From Clostridiales bacterium (GTDB lineage Bacteria > Bacillota > Clostridia > Saccharofermentanales > Saccharofermentanaceae), in NCBI GenBank assembly GCA_017513085.1, contig JAFWDK010000022.1, positions 1 to 64,000 of the forward strand: a stretch of 64,000 nucleotides of DNA, given 5' to 3'. Below, piece by piece: positions 35,656 through 44,882 of this stretch. Below the pieces are notes generated by a model. It was not told where the DNA came from. It searched no databases and was given only the letters and a program-made list of their open reading frames with translations. The stretch's first letter is position 1; every line of letters begins with the position of its first letter. The position numbers and the translations under genes are program-made.

Positions 35656-36567
35656 ATGTACGATATTATTGTAGTCGGCGGTGGACCTGCGGGTCTCACC
35701 GCCGCTATCTATGGACGGCGAAATGCAAAAACAGTCCTGGTGATTGAGAAATCTGTCTTTGGAGGACAGATCGTGAATTCTCCTAAGGTGGAGAATATTC
35801 CGGGTTTTGATTCTATTAGTGGAGATGAGTTCGGCGATAAGCTTCTGGAACAGGCAATGGGACAGGGCGCGGAAGCTACGATCGAGGATGTGACCGGCAT
35901 TGAAAAGAAAGAATCCGGCTTTATCGTATCTACAGCTGACGGGTCTTCTTATGAAGGAAAAACCGTTATTCTTGCAACGGGTACTACACATAGAACGCTT
36001 GGGCTTCCGGGTGAAGATGACCTGATTGGGAACGGAATCAGTTTTTGTGCAGTTTGCGATGGAGATTTTTACCGGGATAAGACCGTGGTCATGGTAGGTG
36101 GCGGAAACTCCGCTTTTGTTGAATCGGCTCTGCTGGTAGGTATAGTGAAGAAACTGATCATTCTGCAGGATCTTCCGAAGTTTACGGCTGATCAGAAACT
36201 TCAGGATCAGGTTCTATCTAAGGGAGACGTGGAAACACATGTCGGAACCAAGGTACTTGCTTATGAGGTTTCCGAAGATGGTGTGCTTACCGGCGTTACT
36301 TACGAAGAAGCAGGCCAGAGAAGAACAGTTGCCTGTGACGGAGTATTCCTTGCGGTCGGACTGGTACCTGAGAATACTGCTTTCGGTGAATGGGCACAGT
36401 TGGATGAGAGAGGATACTTCATACCGGAAAATATCTGTCATACTAAAACTCCCGGCATATATGTAGCCGGAGACTGCTGCCAAAAGACTTTGCGCCAGGT
36501 AACAACGGCCTGTTCCGATGGTGCATATGCAGCGATCAGCGCTTGTGATTACCTGAACGATCACTGA
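35656..36567 (+). CDS. trxB: Thioredoxin reductase-like flavoprotein
   Basis: A 303-residue FAD/NADPH enzyme with N-terminal GGGPAGLTAA, redox pair CAVC in SFCAVCDGDF near residue 133-136, a second GGGNSAF nucleotide-binding loop, and C-terminal VAGDC. GGGAG lies in the end of nrdD and the start is 1 bp after its stop, so the two are translated together. The likely task is to re-reduce the CPKC domain fused to NrdD. The first ATG matching family N termini (MYDIIVVGG) is used. Co-regulated by NrdR. Confidence 0.9.
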   Translation: MYDIIVVGGGPAGLTAAIYGRRNAKTVLVIEKSVFGGQIVNSPKVENIPGFDSISGDEFGDKLLEQAMGQGAEATIEDVTGIEKKESGFIVSTADGSSYEGKTVILATGTTHRTLGLPGEDDLIGNGISFCAVCDGDFYRDKTVVMVGGGNSAFVESALLVGIVKKLIILQDLPKFTADQKLQDQVLSKGDVETHVGTKVLAYEVSEDGVLTGVTYEEAGQRRTVACDGVFLAVGLVPENTAFGEWAQLDERGYFIPENICHTKTPGIYVAGDCCQKTLRQVTTACSDGAYAAISACDYLNDH

Positions 36568-36593
36568 CAGACAAACGCCTTTACCTTAGTCAA

Positions 36594-36622
36594 TTACATG
36601 CTTCCATGGAATGTAGTATAAT
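36594..36622 (+). promoter_or_regulatory. Promoter of the third large lipoprotein gene
   Basis: TTACAT (36594-36599), 17 bp, TATAAT (36617-36622); the leader carries GGAGG before the ATG at 36654. Confidence 0.6.
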
Positions 36623-36653
36623 ATACGATGGGTTTGACTGAGGAGGGCGGAAA

Positions 36654-39032
36654 ATGAAGCCGGGATATAGACGTGCAGCAGCGGCCTTACTGGTTATTTC
36701 CATACTGTTTTCGCTGACTGCATGTAAAAAGACGAAGAAGACCTTTTCAAAAGTCGTAAAAGAAGACGACCCGTATTTTGATGTGCAGGAAATAGAATTA
36801 AAACCACGTCTTAATACGGATGATTATACATGCGATTTACATGATGCAACAATTATCGGAGATTATATTGTAACCAATGGTAATATTTTTCAACGCAATC
36901 TGACGTCGGATGAGATCGTATCCCCTTTTTTTCAAAACTTTGTGGCAGTATTTGACTGCAATGGTGAGATGATCTCAATGGTTCCGAACGACCTCAATAC
37001 AGAAGTTGAGAATATCTTATGTGGTGCCAATAATGAAATCATGATCTTGTATTGTGATTATGCGCCGACAGCGAACGGGATAGATGAATTAAACGAAGTT
37101 TCCCGGCATCTTTGCGAGATTACACCTACTGGCGAAGTAGTCAGAGATATTCCATTGATGCTTGATGATATGAAGACTTGGTCGATAGGGTTCGGGTTTA
37201 TGGAGGACGGAAATATCCTTGTAAAAGGAATAGACATGTTGTACTGCATAAACAAGTCCGGAGAAATACTGTGGTCGACGGAGTGTATAAATCAGGATTT
37301 TACCAGTTACGACAATGGTCTATATTATGATGGAAAAGAATGGTATATCGGGGGACTGTCATTCGATTCAGATTATGAGATCTCGGAATGCTTTTTCCAA
37401 AAGATCGATATTCAGAATCAGACTATAAGCAAGGAACATATTCCAAATACTGATGTGTTCTCAGAAAGGATACATCTTTCGGACGGTTATTATTCTAAAG
37501 ACATGAGTGGTCTTTACAGGGTGGATCTGTTGAGCGATAAGAAAGAGGAAGTGATCAGTTGGAACAGTATTGACTATAACTACCTCAAGTTTTCGGATAA
37601 CGCAATCAAGGTCATATCTGATAATGAGATTTATGCATGTGTTTCCGAGAACGTGGAGTTGCCTAACGAATCCTATTTTGAAAAGAATTACTATGGGCAG
37701 ATCAAACTTGTAAAAATGACACGCGCGGCTAAAAATCCGCATGCCGGAAAAGCACTGATCACTATTGGTCTTTTTGAGAATAGTTACCAGTCTTTTTTTG
37801 ACTATATAGTCCGATACAATACTGTGCCGGATGGTCTTGCCAGAATTGCTATCCGATTTTATGACAATCACTATATGGATGTCATGTACAAAGGAGAAAA
37901 GAATAGTGTTTCCACTATTGATCAGGTATATAACGAAATGCTTTCCGGAACAGGACCGGATATCCTAATGGATTTTTCCGAGTACGGTAGATTTAATTCG
38001 GACAAGATCCTTCTGGATCTCAATTCTTTTATCGATGGGGAAAACGGATTAAATAGAAGCGAATACTTCAACAATGTATTCCGGGCATTTGAAGTAAAAG
38101 GGAAAATGTACCAGATCCCGGTCTGCATAGATATAGCCGGATATGTGGCAAATGGTGATTTGATCGGAACCAGGACCGGTTGGACTTGTTCCGAGTTCGA
38201 TCAGGTAGTCGGAAAACTTCCGGAAAGTGTGGAGGTTTTTGAATATACTACGCATGAGAACCTTCTTTCGATAATCGTCTCCAATTCTATGAATAGTTTC
38301 ATCGATTACGAGAAAAAAGAAGTCTTCTTCGATGGAGAAGAATTCAAGCAAGTTCTGGAAATCGCAAAAAAATACGGATGTGATAATGATTCTGGTGGTG
38401 AATCGTTCATGCCGGACCTTAGTGGAGATCACCCGGCTGATGAAACCGAAAGGAAAAAGATCGAAGATGGAAAACTGGCGCTGGTAAGTACATACATCTA
38501 CAACCTGACACAGTTTATTGTCAACAGAAGATTATGTAATCAGAAAGCTATCTTTGTCGGATATCCGTCTGAAGACGGAAGCGGCATGTCTGCCCGAGCG
38601 AGAATGACTTTTGGAATTTCTGCATATAGTGATTATTCAAAAGAAGCATGGGACTTTATCCGTTTTATGTTTAATGATGAGGAACAAGTGACTCATTCCC
38701 AGTTTTTTTCATCTATTCCGTTGTCAAGAACGGCATTTGAAAAGTGTATTGATGACGAGATCAAATCCAATCTTCAGTTAAAAAAATTTCTTGAAGAAGT
38801 GAATTTGGAGATTCCGGAGATGGTAATGGTGGAATATACGGAAGAAGATAAGACAGCCTATAGAAAACTGGTCGAAAATGTCAGTACGATCTACTTAACA
38901 GATTTAGAGATCATGAGTGTGATCATGGAGGAGTCAAAAGCATATTTCTATGACGATAAAGACATAGAAGATGTGGTAACCAAAATTCAGACGTCTGCCA
39001 CAAATATCGTACAAGGACGAGATAAGGGATAG
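36654..39032 (+). CDS. Large lipoprotein with solute-binding-protein-like C-terminal half, stand-alone paralogue
   Basis: A 792-residue lipoprotein (lipobox LTAC, Cys about 24). The plan matches the proteins at 2135 and 5187: an N-terminal half of beta-strand repeats, then, from about residue 360 (GKALITIGLFENSYQSFFDY), an extracellular solute-binding-type domain with GPDILMDFSEYG, FEVKGKMYQIP and a C-terminal helical part with VGYPSEDGSG. Those motifs are more MalE-like than in the cassette copies. It has no small secreted gene or second lipoprotein beside it and no transporter permease. A receptor role for carbohydrates is plausible. Its gene converges on a sensory GGDEF gene with which it shares a terminator. 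Confidence 0.75.
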   Translation: MKPGYRRAAAALLVISILFSLTACKKTKKTFSKVVKEDDPYFDVQEIELKPRLNTDDYTCDLHDATIIGDYIVTNGNIFQRNLTSDEIVSPFFQNFVAVFDCNGEMISMVPNDLNTEVENILCGANNEIMILYCDYAPTANGIDELNEVSRHLCEITPTGEVVRDIPLMLDDMKTWSIGFGFMEDGNILVKGIDMLYCINKSGEILWSTECINQDFTSYDNGLYYDGKEWYIGGLSFDSDYEISECFFQKIDIQNQTISKEHIPNTDVFSERIHLSDGYYSKDMSGLYRVDLLSDKKEEVISWNSIDYNYLKFSDNAIKVISDNEIYACVSENVELPNESYFEKNYYGQIKLVKMTRAAKNPHAGKALITIGLFENSYQSFFDYIVRYNTVPDGLARIAIRFYDNHYMDVMYKGEKNSVSTIDQVYNEMLSGTGPDILMDFSEYGRFNSDKILLDLNSFIDGENGLNRSEYFNNVFRAFEVKGKMYQIPVCIDIAGYVANGDLIGTRTGWTCSEFDQVVGKLPESVEVFEYTTHENLLSIIVSNSMNSFIDYEKKEVFFDGEEFKQVLEIAKKYGCDNDSGGESFMPDLSGDHPADETERKKIEDGKLALVSTYIYNLTQFIVNRRLCNQKAIFVGYPSEDGSGMSARARMTFGISAYSDYSKEAWDFIRFMFNDEEQVTHSQFFSSIPLSRTAFEKCIDDEIKSNLQLKKFLEEVNLEIPEMVMVEYTEEDKTAYRKLVENVSTIYLTDLEIMSVIMEESKAYFYDDKDIEDVVTKIQTSATNIVQGRDKG

Positions 39033-39064
39033 AAAAAAAGAGCGGCTCAGGTCGCTCTTTTTTT
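39033..39064. terminator. Bidirectional terminator inside the end of the GGDEF gene
   Basis: AAAAAAAGAGCG pairs with CGCTCTTTTTTT across an 8-nt loop. The stop codon of the minus-strand gene (39047-39049) lies in the loop and its last codons, KKTKKRAT, are encoded by the stem. Confidence 0.8.
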
Positions 39065-40876
39065 AGTCTTTTTCTCAATATACATGATTTTGTCGGCTTT
39101 GTGCATGCATTCCATAAGATTTTCCCAGCTTGAAACATTGCAACTGCCGATACTGGCACCGATGGAGTATTCTGTTTTTTGTTCCTCGTTGGCTTTCTTG
39201 ATAGCACTTCTGAAAGCTCTGGTAAACTGCCCCAGCCGGCCCGGATTGTCAAGAATCAATACAGCTTCAAATTCGTCCCCTCCCATTCTGGCAGCAATTT
39301 CTCTTTCGTTTACAGAAGAATTCAGACAGTAGGCTATAGATTTCAATGCTTCATCTCCTGCGGAATGACCAAAAGTATCGTTAATGTATTTCAGACCATC
39401 CATATCTATGCTGACTACTGCAATGGAGTATTTTTCCGATGTGCCATCGTGGAAAAGCTCCGAGATCATCTTCTCAAAACCGCGCCGGTTATATAGCCCT
39501 GTCAGAGCATCTTTGATATACAGATCCATGATGTTGTTGGCTTCCGTGAGTCTCTCGTAAAGGCGGAGACGGTTGATCGTTTGTCCCATAAGCACCATGA
39601 TGAATTCCAGTTTTTCATCGATGAAAAAGTTGGCATTATCATCGACAGAGAGCATCGCGTAGCCATACACTTCACTTTTATAGAAGATCGGAAGGAAAAT
39701 GTGGATGCCCGGAACCTGATCGTCCAGTTCTTCCGGGAGAAGAAGCGAAGACGGGAAGTGGATGTCTGCAGTGACTCCTTTTCCATCGGTAAGATATCCG
39801 GTAACTCTTCTGTCGTTTTCACAGAACTCTACAAAACAACATTCATCAAAAATGCCGTATTCCTGGAGATTCAAAAGCGTAAGCTTTACGTTATCCGGAA
39901 AGGTCATCAGATCTTCATATTCGGATTCCATAAGTACGAAAGCCCGGGTCTTGTCATAATAGTTTCTCTGTGCTGCTTCAAGAAGACGATGCATCTCGTC
40001 CGCATCCTGCTTCTCCATGATCTCGTTGGTACTTTCGCGAAGAAGCAGGCGACCGGGAACCGTGATGGTCATATCAATGGTTTCACCTCTGTTTACTCTT
40101 TCCAGACAATCAATAGCTGCACTGACCAAAGTTGATTCTGGAATATCCGATGTGGTCAATGACGGAGAGTATAGAGCAGATGCTGCCAGATTATCGACTC
40201 CTGTGATAAAGGTGTCCTTCGGGATGGAATATCCTCTCGCGATCAGTTCATCCATCAGAGCAAGAGCCATGTAGTCATTCGAGCAGATGATAGCCTTGGG
40301 AAGAGTGCCATCTTTCTTGGTAAAAAAATCAGCAGTTTGCGGGCCCTGGGTAGTCCAGTAATTCCCGTGAAAAATCATGTCCTCCCGGACTTCGTATCCT
40401 GCTTCATGCATGGCATCTTCAAACCCTGCTCTTCGTTCGGCAGAGTCTTTCAGTTCATCACGTCCGGTGACAAATCCGATATCGTCGGTGCCACACTTCT
40501 TGATCACATATTCAGCTATATCATGCATGATGATCCGGTTATCCGGAACGATACTGTAAAAACCTTGCTCGTCTACTCGGATGCTTACTGTCGGAGGGAG
40601 ATCCGCAACTGCTATCAACCTGTCCAGGAGTTCTTTATCCAGACCGGCATGACTAAGAGTATCTGAACATAATATGATTCCGTCGTACATAGTAAGAGGG
40701 GGCAAAGAAAGAATTCCCCGTAGTCCCTGGGCATGAAGAGGGTTCTCACTGGGAACGGAGCAATTTCCGAAAATATCGATCCGATGCCCGTTTTCCAGTG
40801 CTTTTTTCTTAAGGTTCGATATGATCAAAGATGAATAATCCCGATACATATCCCCGATAAATGCACAAATCCTCAT
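39047..40876 (-). CDS. Cytoplasmic diguanylate cyclase with LacI-type ligand-binding sensor
   Basis: A 609-residue protein with no signal peptide. Residues 1-~285 are a periplasmic-binding fold of the LacI/GalR regulator type (YDGIILCSDT, GFVTGRDELKDSAERRAGF, AIICSNDYMALALMDEL) but without the DNA-binding headpiece. A helical/GAF-like middle follows, and a C-terminal GGDEF domain has an intact MGGDEFEA motif and the DALTGLYNRRGF entry. It should make cyclic di-GMP in response to a cytoplasmic small ligand, perhaps a sugar. Start codon at 40876 gives the native first strand MRICAFIG. No partner genes are linked except by convergence. Confidence 0.8.
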   Translation of the reverse strand: MRICAFIGDMYRDYSSLIISNLKKKALENGHRIDIFGNCSVPSENPLHAQGLRGILSLPPLTMYDGIILCSDTLSHAGLDKELLDRLIAVADLPPTVSIRVDEQGFYSIVPDNRIIMHDIAEYVIKKCGTDDIGFVTGRDELKDSAERRAGFEDAMHEAGYEVREDMIFHGNYWTTQGPQTADFFTKKDGTLPKAIICSNDYMALALMDELIARGYSIPKDTFITGVDNLAASALYSPSLTTSDIPESTLVSAAIDCLERVNRGETIDMTITVPGRLLLRESTNEIMEKQDADEMHRLLEAAQRNYYDKTRAFVLMESEYEDLMTFPDNVKLTLLNLQEYGIFDECCFVEFCENDRRVTGYLTDGKGVTADIHFPSSLLLPEELDDQVPGIHIFLPIFYKSEVYGYAMLSVDDNANFFIDEKLEFIMVLMGQTINRLRLYERLTEANNIMDLYIKDALTGLYNRRGFEKMISELFHDGTSEKYSIAVVSIDMDGLKYINDTFGHSAGDEALKSIAYCLNSSVNEREIAARMGGDEFEAVLILDNPGRLGQFTRAFRSAIKKANEEQKTEYSIGASIGSCNVSSWENLMECMHKADKIMYIEKKTKKRAT

Positions 40877-41069
40877 ACAGAATACCTCGCAAACAAATAA
40901 TCAATTTAATTATACGATGTAGCAGCCTATTTCAAATGTCTAAAAAACCGAAAAAAAGTTACCATTCTGAAAACAACTTGAACGCGTTGTCAAAAAGACT
41001 ATACTGGACTAATAAGATGTCCCGGGACCTGAATGCCGGACAAGAAGGTCTCTGGCAAGGAGCATGGTA

Positions 41070-41738
41070 ATGAGATTAAGAAAACTGACAAAGGAAGAGA
41101 TCGATAAGAGAAACGAACCCCCGGTACTGACGACTCTTGAAGAAGTCGGCAATGCGATAACGCATGGTATTGGCGCAGCGCTCTCCATTGCCGGATTTGT
41201 TCTTCTGCTCCTGAAGTCGGATACAGGACTTAAGATCATGGCGTCCTGTTTCTACGGGATCTGCCTGATCCTTCTGTTTCTGATGAGTTGTCTTTACCAT
41301 TCCTGGAAAACAGGACTTTTTGTCAAGAAACTATGGAGACGGTTTGACTATTCTTCCATATATCTTCTGATCGGCGGTACTTTTGCTCCTCTTTGTCTTG
41401 TATACTGGGGCAATACTCCTGGCCTGGTGATGTTTTGTATCCAATGGGCACTGATCATTATGGGAATTACATTCATTGGAGTATTCGGTCCGGCCCGTCT
41501 GATGTCATTACATTTCACATTATATTTTCTTATCGGATGGAGCGGTCTTTTGTTTGTTCCCGGCATGATCAAAAACGATCTTTGGCTGTTTTTCATGATC
41601 CTTGGTGGCGGATTGCTCTATACTTTTGGCATGATCCCTTTTGTGAAAGATAAGAAAGGCGATCACTTTATCTGGCATATCTTTGTACTTCTCGGAGCAA
41701 CTGCGCATTGGTTCGGTATATACCTTTTCGTATACTGA
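41070..41738 (+). CDS. TrhA / hemolysin III family membrane protein
   Basis: A 222-residue protein with seven transmembrane helices. The family signatures are EEVGNAITHGIGAAL near residue 20, SCLYHSW with its His, FDYSSIYLLIGGTF, and the final HxxxH-like pair (FIWHIFVLLGATAHWFG), consistent with metal-dependent PAQR-type proteins. They are linked to membrane-energetics homeostasis. AAGGAG at 41057-41062 lies 7 bp before ATG 41070; the ATG at 41064 is too close. Confidence 0.85.
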   Translation: MRLRKLTKEEIDKRNEPPVLTTLEEVGNAITHGIGAALSIAGFVLLLLKSDTGLKIMASCFYGICLILLFLMSCLYHSWKTGLFVKKLWRRFDYSSIYLLIGGTFAPLCLVYWGNTPGLVMFCIQWALIIMGITFIGVFGPARLMSLHFTLYFLIGWSGLLFVPGMIKNDLWLFFMILGGGLLYTFGMIPFVKDKKGDHFIWHIFVLLGATAHWFGIYLFVY

Positions 41739-41893
41739 GCATAGGACCGGATGCTTTTTCACTGTTTGCAGACCCGAAAATGGGACTTCATTTTTTAGAT
41801 ACTTTAGGAGATGAATACACTAATTTTTCGTTTCGAGTTCTCTGCCGTGACGTTTTATAGTCCGAGCGAATGGGATCTTGAGAAGGAGGAAGT

Positions 41894-43264
41894 ATGGATA
41901 TTGCAGTTCTGATCTTAAGTATCGTTGTTTTGGCCATTGTACTGATCATGGCAATTCTTCTTTTGCGAACATACGCAGGAGTACATATTTTGGCCTCCCG
42001 TCAGGGAGAGGATCCGGCGAGATTATCAGATTCCCTTAGTAAAGTGATCGATCAGAGGATTTCTTCGATGGAGGAGACACTGACTCGTGTGGAGAAGGAA
42101 CAGCAGGAAAATACCCGAAAGCATAATGAAGATCTGAGTAATCTGGCATCAGAACTCCAGATGCAGAAACTGGAGAACATGAACAAACAGATCATGGCGG
42201 TCCTTAAACAAGATAAAGAGGGCAACAGGGAAATGCTGGAGGGTAATGGCAAGGTTTTAGGGAGTGGTCTGGAGACACTGAACAAGTCTATGGAGACGCG
42301 TCTTACAGAACTTACGAAGGTACTTTCCGAGGATTTTCTGAAGATGCGTACAGAGAATAATCAGCAGATCGAGAAGATCAGAGAGACTGTTAACGAGAAA
42401 CTGGATAAGACATTGAATGAGCAGTTTGAGAAGAGTTTCAAGGGTGTTCTGAATCAGATGACGGAACTTCAGAAAACCATGGGAGAACTTAAGGGGATCT
42501 CCAGTCAGGTTGGAAGCCTGGAGAAGACACTCAATGGTGTCAAGACAAGAGGCATTCTTGGTGAGGTCCAGCTAAAACAGATCATTGCTGATGTGCTGCC
42601 TCCCCAGCAGTATGATGTCGAGGTGGCGACCAAGCCGGGATCTATGGAACATGTCGAAATTGCTATTAAGATGCCATTACGTAACGGAGAAGGTTTTTCC
42701 TATCTTCCCATTGACTCGAAATGTCATTTGGACAGATATGAAACATTGTTACAGGCTTACGACCTTGGGGATAAAGAGGCAATTTTGCGAGCAAAGAAAG
42801 AGTTTGCAGTAGCCATACGTGAAGATGCCCGATCGATTTCTGAGAAGTATATCAGTGTACCGGATACGACAGCATATGCGATCCTTTTCGTACCGTTTGA
42901 GGGTATGTATTCAGAGATCGTAAACTTAAACCTTCTGGAAGAGCTGAATCAGTTCCGCGTTACAGTAGCAGGTCCGTATACACTCATGGCTATATTAAGC
43001 ACAGTTACGAACTATTTCCAGGCTTTGGCGATTGAGAAGAAGTCTCACGAGATCGAGCGTACTCTTGGTGCTGTAAAGAAGGAGTTCGGAAATTACGAAA
43101 AAGCCTTAGATAAAGTCAAGAAGAGCCTTGATGCGGCGTCGAATAACCTTGAGACGCTTCGGACAACACGCACAAACGCCGTGAATCGGGCACTTAGAAG
43201 CATCACAGAAATGGAGGATGTCCCGGCTCTGACGGATGTGGTTTCTGATATGGACTCGGACTGA
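41894..43264 (+). CDS. rmuC: RmuC-family DNA recombination protein
   Basis: A 456-residue protein: one N-terminal transmembrane helix (ILSIVVLAIVLIMAILLL), a long coiled coil (residues ~45-190), then the RmuC nuclease-like domain with TRGILGEVQLKQIIADVLPP, LPIDSKCHLDRYE (PD-(D/E)XK-like) and ILFVPFEGMYSEIV. RmuC limits recombination at inverted repeats and may be a nuclease. GGAGG lies 5 bp upstream of the ATG. Convergent with the small membrane protein downstream (1 bp gap). Confidence 0.9.
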   Translation: MDIAVLILSIVVLAIVLIMAILLLRTYAGVHILASRQGEDPARLSDSLSKVIDQRISSMEETLTRVEKEQQENTRKHNEDLSNLASELQMQKLENMNKQIMAVLKQDKEGNREMLEGNGKVLGSGLETLNKSMETRLTELTKVLSEDFLKMRTENNQQIEKIRETVNEKLDKTLNEQFEKSFKGVLNQMTELQKTMGELKGISSQVGSLEKTLNGVKTRGILGEVQLKQIIADVLPPQQYDVEVATKPGSMEHVEIAIKMPLRNGEGFSYLPIDSKCHLDRYETLLQAYDLGDKEAILRAKKEFAVAIREDARSISEKYISVPDTTAYAILFVPFEGMYSEIVNLNLLEELNQFRVTVAGPYTLMAILSTVTNYFQALAIEKKSHEIERTLGAVKKEFGNYEKALDKVKKSLDAASNNLETLRTTRTNAVNRALRSITEMEDVPALTDVVSDMDSD

Positions 43265-43265
43265 A

Positions 43266-43745
43266 TCAATCCATTCCAAGCAGGTCGAAATCATCCTTCA
43301 TGACGGCGATGATCACAGGTGCACCAGGTGCTCTTTCTGCATCAGAATCGGTTTTATCAATGAAAGAGAGATCAGAAACTGCAATTCCGCTGACCATATA
43401 ACCTTTTTCATTCTTTCCAAGGATTTTGCCGGTATAGAAGGAATAATTCTTTTTGCCAATATTCTTTAAGGTAGAAAAGATATTAAAAACCGCATAAAGA
43501 GGCAGACACAATACGAGTAAAAGAAAGATAATGATCTTGACACTATATACAATGATGTGGAAAACGTGAATAAAGAGGAGGATCAGCGCAATCACAGCGA
43601 CCAGTAAGATGAGCGATCCGAAAAGAAAGGTACAAGCAGATTTGATTTTGCAAGAGGTATACTTTTTGATCTGCGCTTCGGTTGGCGTATATGGTTGTAC
43701 GATAGAAAGATCGATCTTAGATGGATTGGATTGTGCTTCAGACAT
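43266..43745 (-). CDS. Small membrane protein of unknown function
   Basis: A 159-residue protein with an N-terminal hydrophilic part, two transmembrane helices at about 36-60 and 64-88, and a C-terminal soluble domain (SFYTGKILGKNEKGYMVSGI, then a strand-rich tail). No family recognised. GGAGG lies upstream on the minus strand. Convergent with rmuC. Confidence 0.65.
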   Translation of the reverse strand: MSEAQSNPSKIDLSIVQPYTPTEAQIKKYTSCKIKSACTFLFGSLILLVAVIALILLFIHVFHIIVYSVKIIIFLLLVLCLPLYAVFNIFSTLKNIGKKNYSFYTGKILGKNEKGYMVSGIAVSDLSFIDKTDSDAERAPGAPVIIAVMKDDFDLLGMD

Positions 43746-43966
43746 AGTTTGTTCCTCCGATGTAATAACGTATTAATGTAGCACCTAAATATCTGTGTAC
43801 TGAAATTTCAAAGGATATTATACCATTTTTGCGAGATCAAGGAGACGACTGCAAATACCTGTTGGTGAGGAAGAGTTTTTGAAAAATTGAATTAATAGTG
43901 GAAATGTTTTGGTTTCTATGTTAGAATATCACATGTCGCTTCGATAGAAGCATACGACTTCGGCAT

Positions 43967-44059
43967 GGAGAAGTACCCAAGAGGCCGAAGGGGAGGCTTT
44001 GCTAAAGCTTTAGGTGGTGTAACAGCCGCGCGAGGGTTCGACTCCCTCCTTCTCCGCCA
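43967..44059 (+). tRNA. tRNA-Ser (GCU), CCA encoded
   Basis: Acceptor GGAGAAG pairs with CTTCTCC; the anticodon stem AGGCT/AGCTT closes a TTGCTAA loop with anticodon GCT at 44001-44003. The long variable arm typical of class II tRNAs is present, followed by the T-arm GAGGGTTCGACTCCCTC, discriminator G and an encoded CCA. It reads AGC/AGU codons. Confidence 0.95.
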
Positions 44060-44068
44060 AACATGACG

Positions 44069-44108
44069 AATCCCGAAAGTCCGAAATATAAGGCTTTCGG
44101 GATTTTTG
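44069..44108 (+). terminator. Terminator after tRNA-Ser
   Basis: A perfect 11-bp stem AATCCCGAAAG / CTTTCGGGATT with a 14-nt loop and a following T-run. Confidence 0.8.
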
Positions 44109-44150
44109 TTTTCCTGGAATACTGATTTGACGACAGTTTTTGACCACAGT

Positions 44151-44483
44151 TTATTCTAAATCGTCGGTTTGAGTTTTGATGCCAAACAAAATGTTCAGGA
44201 AATCGCGCCTTGCATCAAGGACTCGGATGATCTTAATCTGGTCATCCTCTATACGATAAAAAACATAGTTTTTGTTGGCATAGATGTAGCGATAGTCGGA
44301 CTCGATCCCATACCTTTCCCATATACCTGATCCAGACATTGGAAACTGTTCTAGTAATTTGATGTCATGAATAATCAGAGCGATATTCTTAGTAGCCGCT
44401 TTTTCGCCGAACTGGCTCTGTATGTAATCTTTTATCTCTTCTACATCGATGAGCGCTTGTGGAGAAAAAACTATGTGTTTCAT
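44151..44483 (-). CDS. RelE/ParE-family toxin
   Basis: A 110-residue protein with the family core: SPQALIDVEEIKDYIQ at the start, PMSGSG, YRYIYANKNYVFYRIEDD and IIRVLDARRDF at the end. RelE-type toxins cut mRNA in the ribosome; ParE-type target gyrase; this cannot be settled by eye. It overlaps the antitoxin by 4 bp (ATGA), so translation is coupled. Confidence 0.8.
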   Translation of the reverse strand: MKHIVFSPQALIDVEEIKDYIQSQFGEKAATKNIALIIHDIKLLEQFPMSGSGIWERYGIESDYRYIYANKNYVFYRIEDDQIKIIRVLDARRDFLNILFGIKTQTDDLE

Positions 44484-44722
44484 AAGCCAAGCCTTTTCTC
44501 AACATCTTCAAGAGAGATCCAGCCATCTTTAGCGGAAGCCTCACCCTTTCCCAGTTCCCAGATAAGAGCTTTCATGGCATTTAGTTCGTCAAGTTCCTTC
44601 ATGTTTACAATAGCATAGTCACCCCTACCGTTTTTTGTAAGATAAACCGGAGAACCATAGGACACCTCATCCAAAACACTTTTATAGTTTCTCAAATCAG
44701 ATACGGGTCTAATATTTGGCAT
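44480..44722 (-). CDS. Phd/YefM-family antitoxin
   Basis: An 80-residue protein with the Phd/YefM beginning PNIRPVSDLRNYKSVLDEV and YLTKNGRGDYAIV. It should bind and neutralise the toxin and repress the operon. GGAGG lies 7 bp before the ATG at 44722; an upstream in-frame extension has no support. A palindrome lies 19 bp upstream. Confidence 0.8.
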   Translation of the reverse strand: MPNIRPVSDLRNYKSVLDEVSYGSPVYLTKNGRGDYAIVNMKELDELNAMKALIWELGKGEASAKDGWISLEDVEKRLGL

Positions 44723-44740
44723 GTGATAACCTCCATAATA

Positions 44741-44757
44741 ATGTGCATAATTCACAT
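44741..44757. promoter_or_regulatory. Probable antitoxin operator
   Basis: ATGTG and CACAT flank a 7-bp centre (ATGTGCATAATTCACAT), just before the antitoxin gene. Position fits autoregulation by the toxin-antitoxin complex. Confidence 0.5.
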
Positions 44758-44882
44758 CATTATTATACATAAAATATACAGCAAAATCAAATCGAGCTTT
44801 CAGAACAAAAGGAGTTTGAAATTCCAAAATGGAATCTCAAGATAATGGCCCGTAAACATATCGTTTACAGGCCACGGTCACG

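Noticed and set aside
34620..35699. Long minus-strand frame within nrdD
   Set aside because: Shadow of nrdD; the protein lacks any recognisable pattern and ends within trxB.
40861..41069. Small plus-strand protein before trhA
   Set aside because: The frame overlaps the divergent GGDEF gene start and ends in the trhA start, with no ribosome site.
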